Of a stretch of 64,000 nt of DNA, positions 22,082 to 32,449 are shown piece after piece. Position 1 is the first letter of the stretch. Each line of letters starts with the position of its first letter. The notes beneath the pieces are model-generated. The model worked only from the letters and a program-made list of their open reading frames with translations, did not search any database and had not been told where the DNA came from. Position numbers and translations under genes: made by a program. Origin of the DNA: Eutreptiella sp. 'Long Island Sound 2002' (lineage: Eukaryota > Euglenozoa > Euglenophyceae > Eutreptiales > Eutreptiaceae); the NCBI GenBank assembly GCA_964036045.1, contig OZ038385.1, positions 60,979,919 to 61,043,918 on the forward strand. Direction: 5' to 3'.

Positions 22082-22525
22082 GCCTGTCGCTCTCCTGTCG
22101 CACCCCTGTCGCCTTCCTGTCGCCTTCCTGTCGCAAAAAAACACCCTGCCGCTCTCCTGTCGCTCTCCTGTCGCTCTCCTGTCGCTCTCCTGTCGCTTTC
22201 TCCTGTCGCTTCCCTGTCGCTTCCCTGTCGCCGCTAGCCCTGTTGCCCTCCTGTCGTCTTCCTGTCGCTTTCCTGTCGCTTATCCTGTCGCTATGTCTTG
22301 TTTCCTGTCGCTTCCCTGTCGTCTCCCTGTCGCCACCCTGTCGCCGCCCTGTCGCCCTCCTGTCGCCCTCCTGTCGCACCTCCCCTGTCGCCTTCCTGTC
22401 GCCTGCCTGTCGCTTCCTGCCGCTTCCCCGCCGCTTTCCTGCCGCTGGCCTGTCGTCTTTCTGTCGCCACCCTGTCGTCTTCCTGTCGCCACCCTGTCGC
22501 CTTCCTGTCGCTCCCTGCCGCATTT
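22082..22525. repeat. CCTGTCGC tandem array, second copy
   Basis: The same cctgtcgc core as at 17516-18146 and in the same orientation, with units such as ctcctgtcgct and accctgtcgcc. About 4 kb separates the two arrays. Both arrays end abruptly in non-repeat sequence. Confidence 0.92.
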
Positions 22526-22607
22526 CACCGTCACCTGCCTCGCGTGGCCCGAATCTACTAGCGCGCACGTGTGGAGACGCAAGGCATATTATGCTTCCTA
22601 AATTACG

Positions 22608-23207
22608 TCAGGAGTGTTGTGAATACATCCCACGTTTCCTTATCATAATTCCTCGCAAGCAACACGAGATATGACCTTCACAAGTGGCCTCACGAATCAA
22701 CTTTGTTTTGCCCATATCCTTAAGACAAATGGAGGGCAGGATAAAAGGGAAGTTGATTCGTGCATAGGGAAGCACGTAGGTCCACTCGAAGGAGGTCAAA
22801 TCAAGTGCGGGGATGTCGAAGTCGAAAATCCGATTTCGACATCCTGAAAAATTCGGATTAAGGTTGCGAGTATTAATTATGAAAATTGCGGAAGCATCCA
22901 TGCAGTTCCTGACGACTTTGGAGCCTTCGTGACGGATAGCGTTAAAATTTCCATTAATTACAGTTAAACTGGCGGTTACGGTAAAGTCGCGATCCAACCG
23001 CCAGCAGTCAAAACAGTGAGTATCAGAACGGAAGCGTAAAAATTGACGGAAACAATATGAAAATAAAACCCTGTTGATTCCTGATATTCTGATACACAAA
23101 TCTCCGCTGGCGGTGCATCGGTTGCCGATGCGGGGCTTCACGGCACGGAACACGCCGTACATGGGGTTAGTGGACCGGAGACCGGTTGTATGCCGTAACC
23201 TGGCCAT
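22608..23207 (-). CDS. Hypothetical open frame, 199 aa
   Basis: Starts at ATG and stays open for 199 codons with ordinary amino-acid composition (Phe, Ile, Asn and Arg rich), unlike the repeat-driven frames nearby. No domain or transmembrane segment is recognised. A perfect 10-bp inverted repeat (ggatgtcgaa/ttcgacatcc, 22811-22844) lies inside it. It could be chance, part of a transposon, or a real gene. Confidence 0.3.
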   Translation of the reverse strand: MARLRHTTGLRSTNPMYGVFRAVKPRIGNRCTASGDLCIRISGINRVLFSYCFRQFLRFRSDTHCFDCWRLDRDFTVTASLTVINGNFNAIRHEGSKVVRNCMDASAIFIINTRNLNPNFSGCRNRIFDFDIPALDLTSFEWTYVLPYARINFPFILPSICLKDMGKTKLIREATCEGHISCCLRGIMIRKRGMYSQHS

Positions 23208-23531
23208 GGGGTTCTGGGTACCGCTTCACCCCCCTCCTTAGAGCAAACCCTGGGGGGGGCTCGATACCACCCACGCATGGCAGCGGGTACCCAGGACCAC
23301 TTCCTGAAAGGGGGGGGGGTGTCACATCCTCACTTCAGTGAGTCACAGTACGATAGGTATGATGCTGTATAAGCTCGTAGCACATGTATAGTATCAAGTA
23401 TCAAGTCCCGGGTCCTGGCGGCGATTGTTCGGCATCCAAAGGACCCGTTAACCCATACCAGGCGCACCGGGTGCCGGCTGCTACGGTCACCACCACAGTG
23501 GTAGTGGCATACACGGCCAACATAGGCGACA

Positions 23532-25188
23532 CACGACGACCCACCAGGGAACGGCGACCCGGATACCACCTGGCGGTGGATTGTCTACCTCCGCAGGAGA
23601 GTCCAGTTGCTCGAGCTGGAGGTAGACACGGGCAAGAGCGAGATGGCTCGCATCTCCACGGTCGCCGCGCGCGCGCAGAAGGACCTGGACATCGCCAGGG
23701 CCGAGACCAAGTCGCTGACCAACGTCGTCAGCGGCCTGCAGGAGAGGCTGGACGCGCTGGAAGCCCGCGGGAGCGTCGGCAGCGACCACCCACCCCTGGA
23801 GTCTGGCTCGTCGGACGACGGCTGGGGACCCGGACCATGTGCCTCATTTGCCTTAACCATGAGTGTGCGCATTTTTGGCCATTTGGTGCAATTTTCCACT
23901 TTTGCTGCCCGCCGTGCACCATGTTCTAACCTTCGTGCACGCCGGACGCTTGGACCAATGGACCATATATGACATGGGTGATAGGGACATTGGTCCCCAT
24001 GGTCCACACACCACGTGGGCGAAGCGGAGCCACCTTCGTTAAGGTGCTAGCCCAAAGTGAGTGTGGGCAATTTTGCCACTTTGGCATTTGTGGACCCCAT
24101 TGGGATCGTCACCACGCCAAGTAGCATGGAGATCTTTGAGAGCCAAGGGCATGGGAGTCTCCGTTGGACTCCCGGTGGATCGCGTATGGAATGGCGGATC
24201 GGATCTCCAAGCCGGCGTGGAGAAATACTATTGGGAGCACACCGAATTTTGGCTCATTTCAGGCAGCCAAAATGACCCAATTTTGGGACCCCAATTTCCC
24301 CCTTCCGTGTGGTCAATTGGCGGCCCCATTTCTCTAAGCCCATAGGGAGCCCGGACCTGAATCCAAGTTGTACACTCAGATATAAGCCCTAGGTCCTGCC
24401 TCCTACCCTGTGAGCCATTGGCCTTACCTTGGCCGGGCGAGCCACGCGTGGGAATGACGCCAACTTTGGTGGTTTTGGCATCATGACCCCACTTGACTCA
24501 TCCGTGGTGCCCTGATGCCGGGACCTCAGAGGGAACCAGGTTGGGTGAGGGTTCCAGGGAGTTCATACTCGAAGGGCATAGGGTCAGTTGCCTCGTCCCT
24601 ACCTCTGGCGGGTCCGTAAGAGAGGTCAATTTTGGAGTTTTTCAAGCTAATATCAGTTTGGGCTGAAACAGCCCATTTTCAGCTACCAACTCCTGAGGGA
24701 TAATGGCGGGGCCATATCTCTGGCTCAGAGTGGAGTTGGGACCTGCCGTTAAGGGAGCATAGGGAGCCACTGTCGGTTGGCCTTGGAGCCCCTTGGTTCC
24801 CAGGAACTCGCCTGTGGCTAGGCGGGACACCTCCCCCATTGGCAGGGTTTCAGGGTCCGGACTGAGCAGGGCATGGGTTGTGTTTGAGCCCCCGCCCCCA
24901 CCAGCCACTGAGAGGGTCGGACCTGGGATTGGGATACAAGTTAGGATAGAGTGTCTATTGTCCTGTGATGCCCTTACCCCAGTCCAGTCTTAACCCCATG
25001 TGTACATATCCTGATGTGTTGTTGTACATACTTTTGTTCCCTCTTTGCAGAGTGGCAAGGATTCTGAAACGCTTTGTCACATGACACGAGCGTATTGATG
25101 CCCTTGTGAGCGTAGTGCCTTGCCTGCCTGCTCACCTGTGCGTGTCACCGCAGCGTCCCGTGGCCGGCCCCCCCACGGGAACGCGTCA
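23532..25188 (+). mobile_element. Truncated Ty3-like element: gag fragment fused to an LTR
   Basis: 23532-23837 matches the gag segment at 12508-12811 (opposite strand) closely. At 23838 it joins, without spacer, a complete LTR in the same sense. This is the structure expected after deletion of everything between gag and the 3' LTR. The copy is in inverted orientation relative to the longer element, 7.3 kb away. Confidence 0.82.
23838..25188 (+). repeat. LTR of the truncated Ty3-like copy, 1,351 bp
   Basis: Equal in length to the LTR at 15223-16573 and nearly identical to it as an inverted repeat. Starts TGTGCC, ends CGCGTCA. Substitutions seen include single bases near 23985 and 24078. After the terminal CA the flank reads gttggtggacc. 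Confidence 0.88.
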
Positions 25189-25740
25189 GTTGGTGGACCT
25201 ATGCTACGGTCCCCCGGGCGCGGAGGGCTTGGTGTTCCCGGTCGGGGTGCACGTGTCGGAGGTTTTGAGCCTTGTCTTGGCCGGGTCGGCGGATGCGGCG
25301 AGGCTCTGCCGTTCTTGGTTTGGCAGTGGCATGTCTAGTGTGGCTCCACCAGGCGCGTGTAGTGCCGAGCTCGTGGCTCTATAGTTGCCTTGTCGGTCTT
25401 GTGGCCGTGGGCGTCCCTTGCTGGTGGCGTGGTGTTGGCTCTCCGTGGGTGGGTGCGGTACCGCCCCTCCGTCAGGTCTGGACTCGTGATGCGTCCTGGT
25501 CAATGTCGGTCGGGCCACTGGAGCATCCAGTTGGTTGCTGTCAGGAGCACAGGTGTGGGGGCTCGAGAACGGTTGGTCCATCACGGGGGGGGGGGGGGCG
25601 TTTGCACCTGCAAATCGTGCCCTGTCGGGTGGCGGGAGGATGGTGGAAATGTGTGGGCAGGTTGTTCGCGGCCGCTGGGGCCATCGTTGTGCATCACGGG
25701 GGATGATGCTAGCCGGCGATGGGGTATGTGGGGACCGTGC
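25189..25740. other. GC-rich flank, no gene
   Basis: G/T-skewed sequence similar in texture to 2,940-3,640, with a poly-G run near 25586. Open frames on both strands follow the skew. Confidence 0.45.
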
Positions 25741-25744
25741 CTGG

Positions 25745-26110
25745 TGAATACGAAAAAATCCTCCTTTTCGTACTAAAAGAACTTCCGGCTTCCTTACAAA
25801 AACCACGTCTTGTGTACTAAAAGAACGCCCCCGTTTTGAACTAAAACACCGCCCAAAATCCCCTAGAAAACACCCCCCTTTTGTACTATAAAACCCTCCC
25901 CTTTTTTGTACCAAATAAGCCCCGTTTTGTACTAAAAAAAAAACTCCCCGCTTTGAACAAAGAAGAACCCCCTTATTGTACTAAAAAAATCTCCACTTTG
26001 GTACAAAAATGCCCCCCTTTTTGTACTAAAAAAAAACGCCCATTCTGTACTAAAAAAAACCCCTGTTCTGTACTAATAAACCCCCCCTTTGTACTAAAAA
26101 ATATTCCATT
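25745..26110. repeat. GTACTAAAA / C-run tandem array
   Basis: About 16 imperfect units of roughly 20-26 bp, each with (g)tactaaaa followed by A and C runs and often ctttttt. A related array at 28505-28889 has the same gtactaaaa core. Confidence 0.85.
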
Positions 26111-26759
26111 TTCACCACATGAAAAAAATTACGTCCGCCAAATAGGAAAAGCCCCCTTTAGTATATCTTAACCTCTGCCAAGCCCGCACACCCTTACCCA
26201 CGTGCTTTTGGCGTCAAAATTGTCCATTGCAGCTCGTTGCTTCCCTCTATGTGGCACCGTGTGTCCGTGCATTACTGTATTGGGCCCCAGCTCAGCCCTC
26301 TACAGACCCCCATCTCCGAAAAAAAATTCCACATCCAGCAGGCAACATGAATGCAAAGTAGCACGTAAGCATGTACTAAAACTGAATTGCACCACACCAC
26401 TGACATTTGACTGTAAAATCCTTCTGTCCCTTCGCATAATGGCCCCACAGAGGCCCAATAGCAGATCTCACACAGAATACTGATCACTGACTCTGTAAGA
26501 ATATAATGAAGCTATCCCATGTCATTAAGGATGGGTTGCTTCTCTTTGCGGCTGCTCAGCTCTGTGTGTGCTCCCTGGCGCACGCCCCTCCATCCTCTAC
26601 CACACCCATCTGTACAGAGATATCTAGGTATTTGAGGCATATTTGCATACCGAAAACAGCGACCTCCTGCCGACATTGTGCATTCGGAACACCCCCAAAG
26701 AGGGCACCCCTCCCCCAAGTAAGAATCTGAGATGGGGTCGCCCCGGCAAACAGGATTTT

Positions 26760-26905
26760 TTAGGCCTCCAAGTTTGGCCCTCGGATACCACTACAGGTGC
26801 ACAGAATCTTGGTGGTGCACACTGCTATTGAAACACAGTTCCTAAGAAATGCCTCAAGACTAGCCACTGCTCCTAACTGCTGCCTAACAATCTCTCCCTC
26901 GCCTA
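26760..26905 (-). CDS. Possible terminal exon, unknown gene
   Basis: The minus frame reads GEGEIVRQQLGAVASLEAF and continues with a Cys-rich stretch to NLEA and TAA. It is preceded by a good acceptor (gcaatgttttag). Upstream, near 27072-27140, another exon-like stretch (NAVVGAVWRGTCAVGLFSL) ends at a GTAAGG donor, but the two phases do not match, so an exon is missing or one of the calls is wrong. Confidence 0.3.
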
Positions 26906-27185
26906 AAACATTGCAATAGGGAGGGAGGAAATGATTGGCAAATGGTCTCCAGGGGCCCATCAGGTGGCCCAGCAGGGGGGGGGGATTGTCCATCATGGGG
27001 CCTTGATATTGGGTTGGATTCGACCAAGGGCCTCGTACAGGATCAGCGCCCCAGGTCACTGCATCCTTACTTGCTCCACACCAAGGCTGAACAGTCCAAC
27101 TGCGCAGGTTCCACGCCAAACAGCGCCTACCACGGCATTGGCATGGGGTTCCATTGGCAGGGGGGGGGGGGGGGATGGAATGTGT

Positions 27186-27565
27186 CCACGACTCAATGAA
27201 ACTGGCAAATTTGTCCTCGGACCCATGTCGTATGCGGCTGCACTACATCTGGTACCCAATGGAACACCCACCCCTTTCCGGAAATTGTAGCGGGGCCTCA
27301 ACAGTTGGAACTGTCTTTGACTCATCTGTCCCTGCAGCCTCATTCTGTAATTGTGCCTAATTGGCCAAAGGCTCACAACCAATTGGTCCATTACTCAATC
27401 AAATTAGCAAATTCGTCCCAAAGCGCATATCTTATGTTACGCACTACATTTGGTACCTAATCGGAGTGTGACACAACACTGTCTTGGACCCATTTGTCAC
27501 CTCTGTCTACTTTTGTAATTCAGCATAATTGGGCAAAGACTCACAACAAATGTGTGCATGACTCA
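27186..27565. repeat. Imperfect tandem duplication, about 202 bp unit
   Basis: Blocks such as gcaaatttgtcc/gcaaattcgtcc and gcactacatctggtacccaat/gcactacatttggtacctaat recur about 202 bp apart (27205/27407 and 27238/27440). The copies have diverged by many substitutions and small indels, so the duplication is old. Confidence 0.6.
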
Positions 27566-27894
27566 ATGAAACTACTATACTCCTTACTGTAATGGAAAAT
27601 TCATCCCGAAAATCCCTGGCTGGCACCCTCATAATCACCGATTCCCTCATCCTTGATCCCTGAATCAGGACATATTCTCTAGAAGTGAAGCAAGGTGCAG
27701 AAGGGGGTGTAGAGACAACGACAACTCAACAGTGGCAAATGTGGGAAGAGAGGGGAGGGGGACAGCTCTGCTCAATGATTCTGTCCTCTGTGTCCTTTTC
27801 TGGGTTTTCCCCTAACCAAAGCCTTGAGAAAGCCGAAGCAGGAGGGGTTGCCGACAGCGGAGGGACCGAGAAGCTCGTAGGGGTGCCTAACCTT

Positions 27895-28031
27895 TTAGGT
27901 ATGACAATATACCCCTCGGCCTTGCTCTCCTTGAGTCAATGGTGCTTGGGCGTCCTCTCGGGCCCCCCACACCCGGCGAAGAACCCCTTGCACCCCACCC
28001 AGGCACCAACCCTGCAAACAGTGTCGTTTAA
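27895..28031 (-). CDS. Probable terminal exon, unknown gene
   Basis: A strong acceptor (tttgttttttgtcag) is followed on the minus strand by a frame reading KRHCLQGWCLGGVQGVLRRV and ending GVYCHT, TAA. Composition is protein-like. Upstream exons could not be set; the frame that runs through the acceptor is open to 28536 but contains intron-like sequence. Confidence 0.4.
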
Positions 28032-28504
28032 CTGACAAAAAACAAATGCCATGTGGAAAACAGCACGCGCAGCTACAAGAAATATGTGTTTGGCAGAAGA
28101 GACCCTGCTGCCCCGTTTCAGTGAAAAAAAGAGGGGAATAGTCGAGAGCGGGGGGAGGGGGGTAGACAGTAGACCGTAGACAATGGGAAAATTGGGTCCC
28201 CCACATTAAACGGGGGACCCCACTGAAATCTACAAGTTGGGGGTGTGAAGCAAAGCAGAATGCCCCTCCAGGCAGACACACAAAGAATGCAAAACACATA
28301 CACAGAGCAATGTGAATTAAAACACTGCATGTACAATCACATGTGCTTCCATGACCCTGGATCGCCTCTCCTACGTTCATGTCGGAAATCGAAATGGGGC
28401 AGCCCCCGCCCCCCCCCACATCCCCACGGGTGTTCTGCGTACAGCACAACATATAGACAACATGTCTTCGGGGACTGAGATTCAGGGCTCCAATTGCCCT
28501 GAAA

Positions 28505-28889
28505 ATACCCCGAAATGTACTGAAACGCCCCACCAAAACTCGCTATGAAACCCCCGGAAATGTACTAAAAGTTCCCCCGAAATGCACTAAAAAAACAGCC
28601 CAAAATGTACTAACGAAACCCTCTAATTGTACTAAAAACCCCCCTCTCAATGTACCAAAAAAAACTGCCAAATTTTACTAGAAAACCCTCCCGAAATGTA
28701 CTAAAAAACCCCCCCGAAATGTACTAAAAAACCCCCCCGAAATGTACTAAAAAACCCCCACCCCAAACCCTCCCAATTGTACTAAAAAAAACCCCCCGGG
28801 GGGTTTTAGTATGATTGGGGGGGGTTTTTTAGGGCATTTTAGAGTGGGGGTTTTTTTTAGTACAAAAGGGGGGGTTTTAAGTACAAAAA
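28505..28889. repeat. GTACTAAAA array with an internal palindromic switch
   Basis: Units of about 23 bp (gtactaaaaaacccccccg, starts at 28698, 28721 and 28744) run to about 28797. There the array flips: ttgtactaaaaaaaacccccc is followed by ggggggttttagtatgattg, so the remaining copies are in reverse complement. The DIRS-like element is inserted in the flipped part: its right flank after 33866 again reads ggggttttttagtac. Confidence 0.85.
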
Positions 28890-29274
28890 TCGGATTTACC
28901 CGAATAGGTGGGGAAGAAATCAGAGATGGCGAAGCAATAGCACTACACAAGACACATATATGGGCCAACTCCTTAAAACCGGTTTGTTTTCTCTGTTTTC
29001 TGCTCTTTTGGTGCCCTTTGCTACCTTTCATTGAAACGGGCACCCTCAAAATATACACAAAAATGGTATTATACATGAAAAATGAAATTTTTGACCTCAA
29101 ATACCCCCCATGGGGTTTGAACCCACACTCTACCAACCTTAGAGTTGTGTTTTTCCTCTAAGCTACGACCTGTCGTCGACGATCTCAGAGAAAACCGTAG
29201 TATAATAAAAAATTTGGAAAATCAGTACTCCTTACATGCTCCAACCACTATTAACCTCCCATGCTCTTAAAACC
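28890..29274 (+). repeat. Left inverted terminal repeat of the DIRS-like element
   Basis: Its inner edge (29274) pairs with 33519. From there outward it matches the right repeat in reverse complement up to about 28968, after which only short pieces match and the outer end is specific to this side, as in DIRS elements with unequal repeat tips. The outermost segment is copied in reverse complement in the internal region. Confidence 0.85.
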
Positions 29275-29346
29275 GTGGCAACCGACGACCCAAGTGTCAA
29301 CTGCTTTTCACGGTGAGCGAAGAACTTAAGGGAGGGACAGGGTGGG

Positions 29347-29462
29347 CATATATGTGTCTTGTGTAGTGCTATTGCTTCGCCATCTCTTCTTTCCTCCTCA
29401 CCTATTCGGGTAAATCCGAGCTGGCTCAGCTAGCACACCACACTCCCCATATATGGGCAACA
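29347..29462. repeat. Internal complementary region of the DIRS-like element
   Basis: The first half (catatatgtgtcttgtgtag to gggtaaatccga) is the reverse complement of the left tip at 28890-28970. The second half (ctggctcagctagc to catatatgggc) is the reverse complement of the right tip. The two halves abut at about 29420, so the region represents the joined ends of a circular intermediate, which is its accepted role in DIRS replication. Confidence 0.85.
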
Positions 29463-29507
29463 GAACGGAAGAACTGAGCTCCCGTGAACTGAACCCTTAT
29501 ATAAGAA

Positions 29508-30490
29508 TTAATTAATCGCCAGGCGCGAAGCGCGCGCCGCTTCTCCAGTCGCCAGATCAGGAGGGACCAGAACTTGCGTGATGCGCAACAAAGCTCTGGT
29601 CCTGTCGTAAAACTTCCTGAATGTATCGTAACAGGACCAATCACCCAATGCTGCTACCACATGCGGATCCACGCCAAGATAGATTAGTGCAGTTGCTGCT
29701 GCTCCTCGTGTAGAATGCGCGGAAAACGAATCCGTCTCCAGTTCCCCCAATTCCAGTAGGTGTTTCCTCAACCAGCGAGTAGTGAGACCGTTGATGGTAT
29801 CAGATGATAAAGGCTTCCGTGGCTTTCGTAGGGACACAAAAATCTCAGAACCCTCGTAATCACCAGTAGCCTCCAAATAACGCGCTAAGCAGCGCTGCGG
29901 ATCAATTGACGGTGGCGTAACATTGTGAATAGGATAACGTGCATAGTATCTCCTCCCTTTGCGCTTAGCAGAAATGAACCAAGGCTGAGCAGCGCGTTGG
30001 ATATCCCTACGTGATCGCGCCAGATCAACGCCTCGGAACAAGGCAAAGAATCTCAAGGACAAAATGGCTTGCAAGCGCAGCTGAGCTTCCGTCTCCACAG
30101 GTTGCTGATGCATGACTTGTATAAGACGCCGTACATCATAGAAACGATGATAATGAGGAACACTGACGAACCAGTCACGTTCCAAGTTGCGTAGCATACC
30201 CTCGAAACGTAGTTGCGAAAAGCACGGGAATAAACACACTGCTGAATACGCCATACGCCCAGCACTTAAAGAATGCGTGCGTGAAAACTTTAAAAGTTGC
30301 ACCGCCACCGTCATCAGTGGGATTTGACCAAAGCGCTCCACCTTTAACAGTGGAGCAAGCGCCGCGTCTTGTAACAAGAACGTACCAAACATGTGCCACG
30401 CAGAATTGTAACGTTTCAAGGTGTCCTTCCCGATTTCATTGATGATAAGCGTCGCCTCTTCGTTGGTAGCTCCTCGCAATTGATAGTATT
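29508..30490 (-). CDS. DIRS-type tyrosine recombinase
   Basis: Would catalyse insertion of the circular DNA intermediate. The frame contains an N-terminal core-binding-like helical part (NEIGKDTLKRYNSAWHMF), the first catalytic Arg in LRFFALFRGVDLARSRR, the box AHSTRGAAATALIYLGVD with the His-x-x-Arg pair, and the Tyr nucleophile region DWSCYDTFRKFYDR. It ends with TAA about 46 bp upstream (in map coordinates) of the internal complementary region. The frame is open up to 31706, but most of that overlaps the RT gene out of phase and lacks protein character. No good ATG lies before WHMF, so translation may need overlap reinitiation or frameshifting near the RT stop at 30416. Confidence 0.82.
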
Positions 30491-32449
30491 CACGCAAACA
30501 TACGCCAAGGTCAACACGAAACGTGGTTGTGTCTCCGTGCCGTCTGGCATTTGCAAACGGAACTCCGACATGTTCACTGCGAACTTCACGTGTTTCATCA
30601 ATAGGTTCCACCAAACCTCGCGCGGCCTGTACGGCAGAGCCATGAGAACCTTCACCCCTGGTGACTCCAACACTTTGTTGACCAACTGAGGTATGTGCTT
30701 GAACGGCGGGAAGACCCACCCCGGTGAAAGTAAAGTTAGATTCTGGGAGAAGACATCGATGGCGTAAGCCCCCGGCTGAGGACACGGACTGACGAACTTG
30801 CTGCACACCGCATTGGAACTCCTTGACATCCAATCGATTTCCGGCTGGATCCAACTTTTGAACTCCTCCAGGATCCAAGTCAACACGTCCGACGGGAAGG
30901 TAGCCTCCGACGGTGTCCAACGAAGCCGAGACCAAATGTCCGCCGGATTCACCGAGGTGTGCACGTAAAACGGTTGAATCTCGATGCGATTGGCTTGTGT
31001 AAAATTCCACAGTTGGAGAATCAATGCGTTGAACCGCGGCTTGCGACCTCCCCACTTGCGGAGATACCAGTAAAGGACCATTGAGTCGGTGAAAAATCGC
31101 AGCGTGGTGTCCCTCAGCGCATACGCTTGAATCGTCAGTAGGGCTCCCCTGAACTCTTTGACGTTTATGTGTTCCTCTCCATTCAGGAACCAACCGAACG
31201 CTGCTTGGGCATTCCCTTGAAGGACTCCGCGCCACGCCAGATCTGACGCGTCCGAGTACATGTCCCTGACGTGACCCATGGAAACTACGAAGGTGCGTCC
31301 CTTCCACTGGTGTAACTCGTCCGCCAGATCCATCAACTGACGTGACACGCGCTCCGGGAGCGCCACGTCTGCCTCCCAGCCAGCCTCGACTGCCACCGCC
31401 ACGTGCACCGCCAGGGCGTCGCTGAGGAGTCGGATATGGGGCATGGCGAACAACAAGGAACGGATTCTTCCAAGAACGGAGGCGCATCGCCTCACTGATG
31501 GTGTGTGACTGTGTGCCAGTCTGTTCACGTCCCGAAAAATTGCTTGTAGGCGCTTTGGAGGTACCGCGACGAATCCTTCCCTGAAGTTTAGCATAAAACC
31601 AAGCATTATAATTTCTTGAGACGGCTCCAAACATGATTTTGGGACATTGACCAATATACCCAACCGATGCAAAAGTTGTACCAAAAAACGTGTGTGTTCC
31701 AGACATTCACGGTAAGTATTGCCAATGATGAGCCAATCGTCCAAGTAGACCCAAACGAGTGCTCCGCGTTCGCGCACGGCATTTAAAATTGGTTGCATGA
31801 GGCGTTGCCATTCCCGTGGTGCAACGTTTAAGCCAAACGGCAAAACGCACCACCTGTAAAATTCACCGTCGACGTAGACCCCCAAATAAGGTCGATCCCG
31901 CGGATGGATACCCATGTGAAAATAAGCACTTTTCAGGTCAATTTTGCAAGCATACTGACCGGGTCTCAAGAACGGCAAAATGCCCCACAGAGTGACCAAA
32001 CGAAAATAGGTGGTCTGTACAAACTGGTTCACGTTCTTCAAATTGGTGATAGGTCGACGGCCTCCCTCAGGATGTGCCTCGTCTGACGCTTTGTCCACTG
32101 CGAACATACTTGCACAACACTTAATGTCTTTGCGCTCGACGCGTTCCATGCAACCCTGTTGCACTGCATCCAACACGTGTTTTACCAATTCAGGGTCGGT
32201 TACCTCTGCGTGGGAAGAACGAGGACGGAAGTCGTCGGTTGGCCGATCCGGATCAAAACCGTCAACCCAATCAAGCTGCAGCCCATTGCGAATCACTGAC
32301 GCCGCGTATGTGTCCTTCAACGTTTCCCATTCATGCAATTGTGCACGACATCGCAAATAGAGTGGCATGTGGGGATGGATCGGCGTTGGCACGCACACGG
32401 CTGGTGCCAATAAATCCTCTACAGTCAAGCTACTGCTGTGGTCGTTCAT
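30416..32449 (-). CDS. DIRS-type reverse transcriptase and RNase H, 677 aa
   Basis: Copies the element RNA. RT motifs: KIDLKSAYFHMGIHP (about residue 169), LPFGLNVAPREWQ (about 203) and VWVYLDDWLI with YLDD at 235-238. RNase H motifs: MYSDASDLAW (D400), HINVKEFRGAL (E432), FFTDSMVLYWYL (D455) and NPADIWSR (D504). A C-terminal segment of about 170 residues follows without a recognised domain; I see no clear methyltransferase domain of the kind some DIRS elements carry. Starts at ATG inside the end of ORF1 (20-nt overlap) and stops at TGA within the recombinase gene. Confidence 0.9.
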   Translation of the reverse strand: MNDHSSSLTVEDLLAPAVCVPTPIHPHMPLYLRCRAQLHEWETLKDTYAASVIRNGLQLDWVDGFDPDRPTDDFRPRSSHAEVTDPELVKHVLDAVQQGCMERVERKDIKCCASMFAVDKASDEAHPEGGRRPITNLKNVNQFVQTTYFRLVTLWGILPFLRPGQYACKIDLKSAYFHMGIHPRDRPYLGVYVDGEFYRWCVLPFGLNVAPREWQRLMQPILNAVRERGALVWVYLDDWLIIGNTYRECLEHTRFLVQLLHRLGILVNVPKSCLEPSQEIIMLGFMLNFREGFVAVPPKRLQAIFRDVNRLAHSHTPSVRRCASVLGRIRSLLFAMPHIRLLSDALAVHVAVAVEAGWEADVALPERVSRQLMDLADELHQWKGRTFVVSMGHVRDMYSDASDLAWRGVLQGNAQAAFGWFLNGEEHINVKEFRGALLTIQAYALRDTTLRFFTDSMVLYWYLRKWGGRKPRFNALILQLWNFTQANRIEIQPFYVHTSVNPADIWSRLRWTPSEATFPSDVLTWILEEFKSWIQPEIDWMSRSSNAVCSKFVSPCPQPGAYAIDVFSQNLTLLSPGWVFPPFKHIPQLVNKVLESPGVKVLMALPYRPREVWWNLLMKHVKFAVNMSEFRLQMPDGTETQPRFVLTLAYVCVNTINCEELPTKRRRLSSMKSGRTP

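Noticed and set aside
17204-22674. Plus and minus frames of 100-350 codons in the CCTGTCGC arrays
   Set aside because: Low-complexity products of the repeat, open in several phases.
25204-25914. 236-codon minus frame next to the LTR copy
   Set aside because: Half of it is the translated GTACTAAAA array and the rest follows GC skew.
30500-31706. 732-codon frame as the full recombinase
   Set aside because: The first two fifths overlap the RT gene out of phase and lack protein character; the recombinase domain begins near 30490.
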